A stretch of DNA of 6,484 nt, taken from the NCBI GenBank assembly GCA_030640485.1, contig DAOWJG010000141.1:1-6484 (forward strand). Reading direction: 5' to 3'. The stretch is from Dehalococcoidales bacterium (GTDB lineage: Bacteria; Chloroflexota; Dehalococcoidia; Dehalococcoidales; UBA5760). The position numbers were made by a program, and so were the translations under genes. Positions 4,417-6,484 of this stretch are shown here, piece after piece; position 1 is the stretch's first letter; each line of letters opens with the position of its first letter. Under the pieces are notes generated by a model. The model was given only the letters and a program-made list of their open reading frames with translations, searched no databases and was not told the DNA's origin.

Positions 4417-6484
4417 TTATGATAGGCTGGCTAAGGCTTCCAGGGTCTCATAATTCTCGGCTTCCACGAGACGAAGCCGACCTAGTCCATCCTCAAAATC
4501 AAATTTACCACTGCTAAGGAATGGCCATTGTTCTCCTGCCCTAAAAGTAGGCATAAGTTTGGCAATTTCAGTGTCGATGTCTGACACGGCTTTATAATTC
4601 ATCGGGTAGCCTAAAGCCGCCGATAAGGCGGAGATAATCTCCCAGTTCTCCCTACCCGCTGGAGGTGAGAGAGCCCGGTTAAGACGCTGGATTCGGCGTT
4701 CACAATTGGTGTAGGTCCCGTCACTCTCAGCGAAGTTGGCTCCGGGCAGAATTATATCGGGATAGGGCAGCTTTTCCGGGAATACAGTATCTAACAACAC
4801 GGAGAAAATCGGGACCTCAAAGATGGCGTTACCTATTTTGCCGGTAGCGTCGCCACCCAAAACAAGGAGGCCCGGTATCCTACCCCTCTCTATTCCCTGA
4901 ATAATGCCGATGGCATCTCTTCCTTTCTCAAATTGTAGTTGCTTACCCCAAGCGGCTTCAAACTTCTGCCGGATAGCCGCTTTAGTGATTGGTTGCTGTC
5001 CCGGCAGGTAGTTCGAGTTCACCCCCATATCAATCAGTCCCTGAGCATTGCCGGCAGTGTGGAGGGCTATTATTCCGGCACCACCCCGCCCTATATTACC
5101 AGTGACTAGGGCCAGGTCGCTTAATAAGGTGAGCTCGGCGGGGGTAATGGTATCGGCATTTACTATTATTACTGGCCTCCGGGCTCGAATATAAAGGTGA
5201 ATGGCTTCAATGATTTTGGCTGGTTTTATCCAGAGTGTATCAGCAATCTTTTCCAGCGGGTACTTTTTCATTTCCCGAGCCAGGCTTTCAAAGCCAGTGG
5301 TGTGGAAGTTAACAAAATCATAATCCACCAGACCGTAAGATATAATGTAATTCAGCATAGCTCGAAGCAGTCCTAGACCTGTTCTAGGATTAACCTTCAA
5401 TATGATATTGACTAGAGGGTCCATTCTGGTAGCTCGGGGGTTAAATGCAATCAGTTTGCTTCCTCTGGCGACTGCCTCCCTTACCTTCAGGGCGATTATG
5501 GGATAGTCATCGGTAATATCACCACCGAAGACAACGATAAGGTCGCTAGTCAGAATATCACCATAAGAGCCGGTAGAAGCATTCTTGCCGAAACTACGGC
5601 TTAGCTCTTCACTCATCCCCGGGACGCTGAGACTACCTACATTATTAGTCCTAAGAGCCAGGCGCGCCAGCTTTTGAGCCAGGTAGTTCTCCTCATTAGT
5701 TAGTTCTGGTGAGGATAAGACTGCCAGCCCATCGCCACCAACCCTGCCCCTAATCTGGCTTAATCCTTCACCGGCTAGGGCGATTGCCTCTTCCCAAGTG
5801 GCCTCAGTTAAGTCGCCATTTCGTTTAATCAACGGTGTCCTGAGCCGTTTTAGGTTGTGAAGAGAGCTAGGTCTGAAGGCACCCTTTTTGCAGAGGTTAC
5901 CGCTGTTTACCGGGCTATTAAGCGGCGAAGTAACCCTCACTATCCTGTCCCCGATGATATTCAGTTCCAGGTTACAGCCGATGCCGCAGTAAGGACAGAC
6001 AGTAGGCACCGCCTCAAGCTGCCAGGGTCCTGACTTGGGTAGCTGAACCCTGGTTGTCAAAGCTCCGGTAGGACAGGTAGAGACACACTGCCCGCAGGAT
6101 TCGCAGTTCGTTTCGCATAGCGGCATACTGAGAGCCGGCTCAATCCTGGTATCAAAGCCACGGCTGGTAAAGCCCAGGGCACCGATGCCCTGGACCTCAT
6201 CGCAGATTCTGACACAGCGACCGCACAGGATACATTTGTTAGGGTCTCTCAAAATATATGGGTGCTCTTTCTCATGTATCGGCAGGTGGCGCTTATAACC
6301 GGCATAGTGAGTGTCATCTATTTGATACTCCGTAGCCAACTGGCGTAACTTACATTCAAATACGTCCTGACAGCCACAGGCAAGACATCGCTCTGCTTCC
6401 TTCCCTGCCATTTCTTCATTAAGCCCAAGCTCAATCTCAGCAAAGCTTCTCTTCCGCTCTTCAGGTTCCAGGACGGGCATTTCA
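4417..6484 (-). CDS. Iron-sulfur/molybdopterin-fold oxidoreductase, formate dehydrogenase alpha-like (5' end outside window)
   Basis: The C-terminal part of a large electron-transfer protein. Positions are counted from the Met at 6480-6478, which is probably internal because the frame stays open to the window edge. Residues 1-48 (RCLACGC, with C32, C35, C37, C43) match the linker seen after GltD-type FAD/NAD(P)H reductase domains. That suggests a reductase domain upstream, fused or adjacent. A ferredoxin domain with two [4Fe-4S] motifs follows (C83, C86, C89, C93; C126, C129, C132, C136). Then comes the molybdopterin-oxidoreductase domain with its own intact cluster motif, C162, C165, C169, C197. 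The fold's hallmarks TNN (278-280), TGNIGRGGAG (460-469) and TNCERR (591-596) are present. The usual Sec/Cys-His and LRGQNN active-site motifs are absent. The protein also ends without the C-terminal dinucleotide-binding domain. Formate dehydrogenase activity is therefore doubtful; a NuoG-like electron-wire role is an alternative. Confidence 0.88.
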   Translation of the reverse strand, partial: EMPVLEPEERKRSFAEIELGLNEEMAGKEAERCLACGCQDVFECKLRQLATEYQIDDTHYAGYKRHLPIHEKEHPYILRDPNKCILCGRCVRICDEVQGIGALGFTSRGFDTRIEPALSMPLCETNCESCGQCVSTCPTGALTTRVQLPKSGPWQLEAVPTVCPYCGIGCNLELNIIGDRIVRVTSPLNSPVNSGNLCKKGAFRPSSLHNLKRLRTPLIKRNGDLTEATWEEAIALAGEGLSQIRGRVGGDGLAVLSSPELTNEENYLAQKLARLALRTNNVGSLSVPGMSEELSRSFGKNASTGSYGDILTSDLIVVFGGDITDDYPIIALKVREAVARGSKLIAFNPRATRMDPLVNIILKVNPRTGLGLLRAMLNYIISYGLVDYDFVNFHTTGFESLAREMKKYPLEKIADTLWIKPAKIIEAIHLYIRARRPVIIVNADTITPAELTLLSDLALVTGNIGRGGAGIIALHTAGNAQGLIDMGVNSNYLPGQQPITKAAIRQKFEAAWGKQLQFEKGRDAIGIIQGIERGRIPGLLVLGGDATGKIGNAIFEVPIFSVLLDTVFPEKLPYPDIILPGANFAESDGTYTNCERRIQRLNRALSPPAGRENWEIISALSAALGYPMNYKAVSDIDTEIAKLMPTFRAGEQWPFLSSGKFDFEDGLGRLRLVEAENYETLEALASLS

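Noticed and set aside
6478..6480. ATG at 6480 as the true start of the iron-sulfur protein
   Set aside because: The frame is open to the window edge with no visible SD, and the preceding residues belong to a linker normally found after a reductase domain.

Overview
The window looks like part of a bacterial chromosome from an anaerobe. The best guess is a member of the Dehalococcoidia (Chloroflexota) or a relative. This is inferred from a threonyl-tRNA synthetase without a TGS domain, a formate-dehydrogenase-like iron-sulfur protein with a reductase-type linker, and a small flavoredoxin-like flavin reductase. No 16S or other marker confirms it. No transposase, integrase, CRISPR array, rRNA or tRNA was seen.

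Layout. (1) 1-1328, minus strand: thrS. Its 3' end lies outside the window, and it starts at a GTG chosen by an SD and an upstream in-frame stop. (2) 1329-1526: thrS leader and promoter, with a strong hairpin just before the SD and an inverted repeat over the -10 box. (3) 1527-1982, minus strand: a decayed short-chain dehydrogenase (SDR) gene with an internal deletion, two frameshifts and a nonsense codon. (4) 1983-2172: promoter region of the next gene, with a near-consensus sigma-70-type promoter. (5) 2173-3162, plus strand: a D-2-hydroxyacid dehydrogenase of the C-terminal-binding-protein-like type. (6) 3163-3249: a short convergent intergenic region with two imperfect hairpins. (7) 4166-3250, minus strand: a two-gene operon with a 4-base ATGA overlap, coding for an unrecognised 113-residue protein and then a flavin reductase domain protein. 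(8) 4167-4416: a non-coding gap with the likely promoter of that operon, inverted repeats around it and an imperfect direct repeat. (9) 4417-6484, minus strand: the C-terminal part of a large iron-sulfur/molybdopterin-fold protein that resembles a formate dehydrogenase alpha chain or NuoG. Its N-terminus lies outside the window.

How the genes relate. The genes do not form one obvious pathway. thrS is housekeeping. The hydroxyacid dehydrogenase is a monocistronic NAD-dependent enzyme. The flavin reductase and its coupled partner form a small redox operon. The large protein is an electron-transfer module. The two most informative observations are the clear pseudogene in the apparently empty 1527-1982 stretch, and the large protein's loss of the usual molybdenum ligand, the neighbouring catalytic residues and the C-terminal cofactor-binding domain. 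The second point argues against formate dehydrogenase activity despite the overall resemblance.
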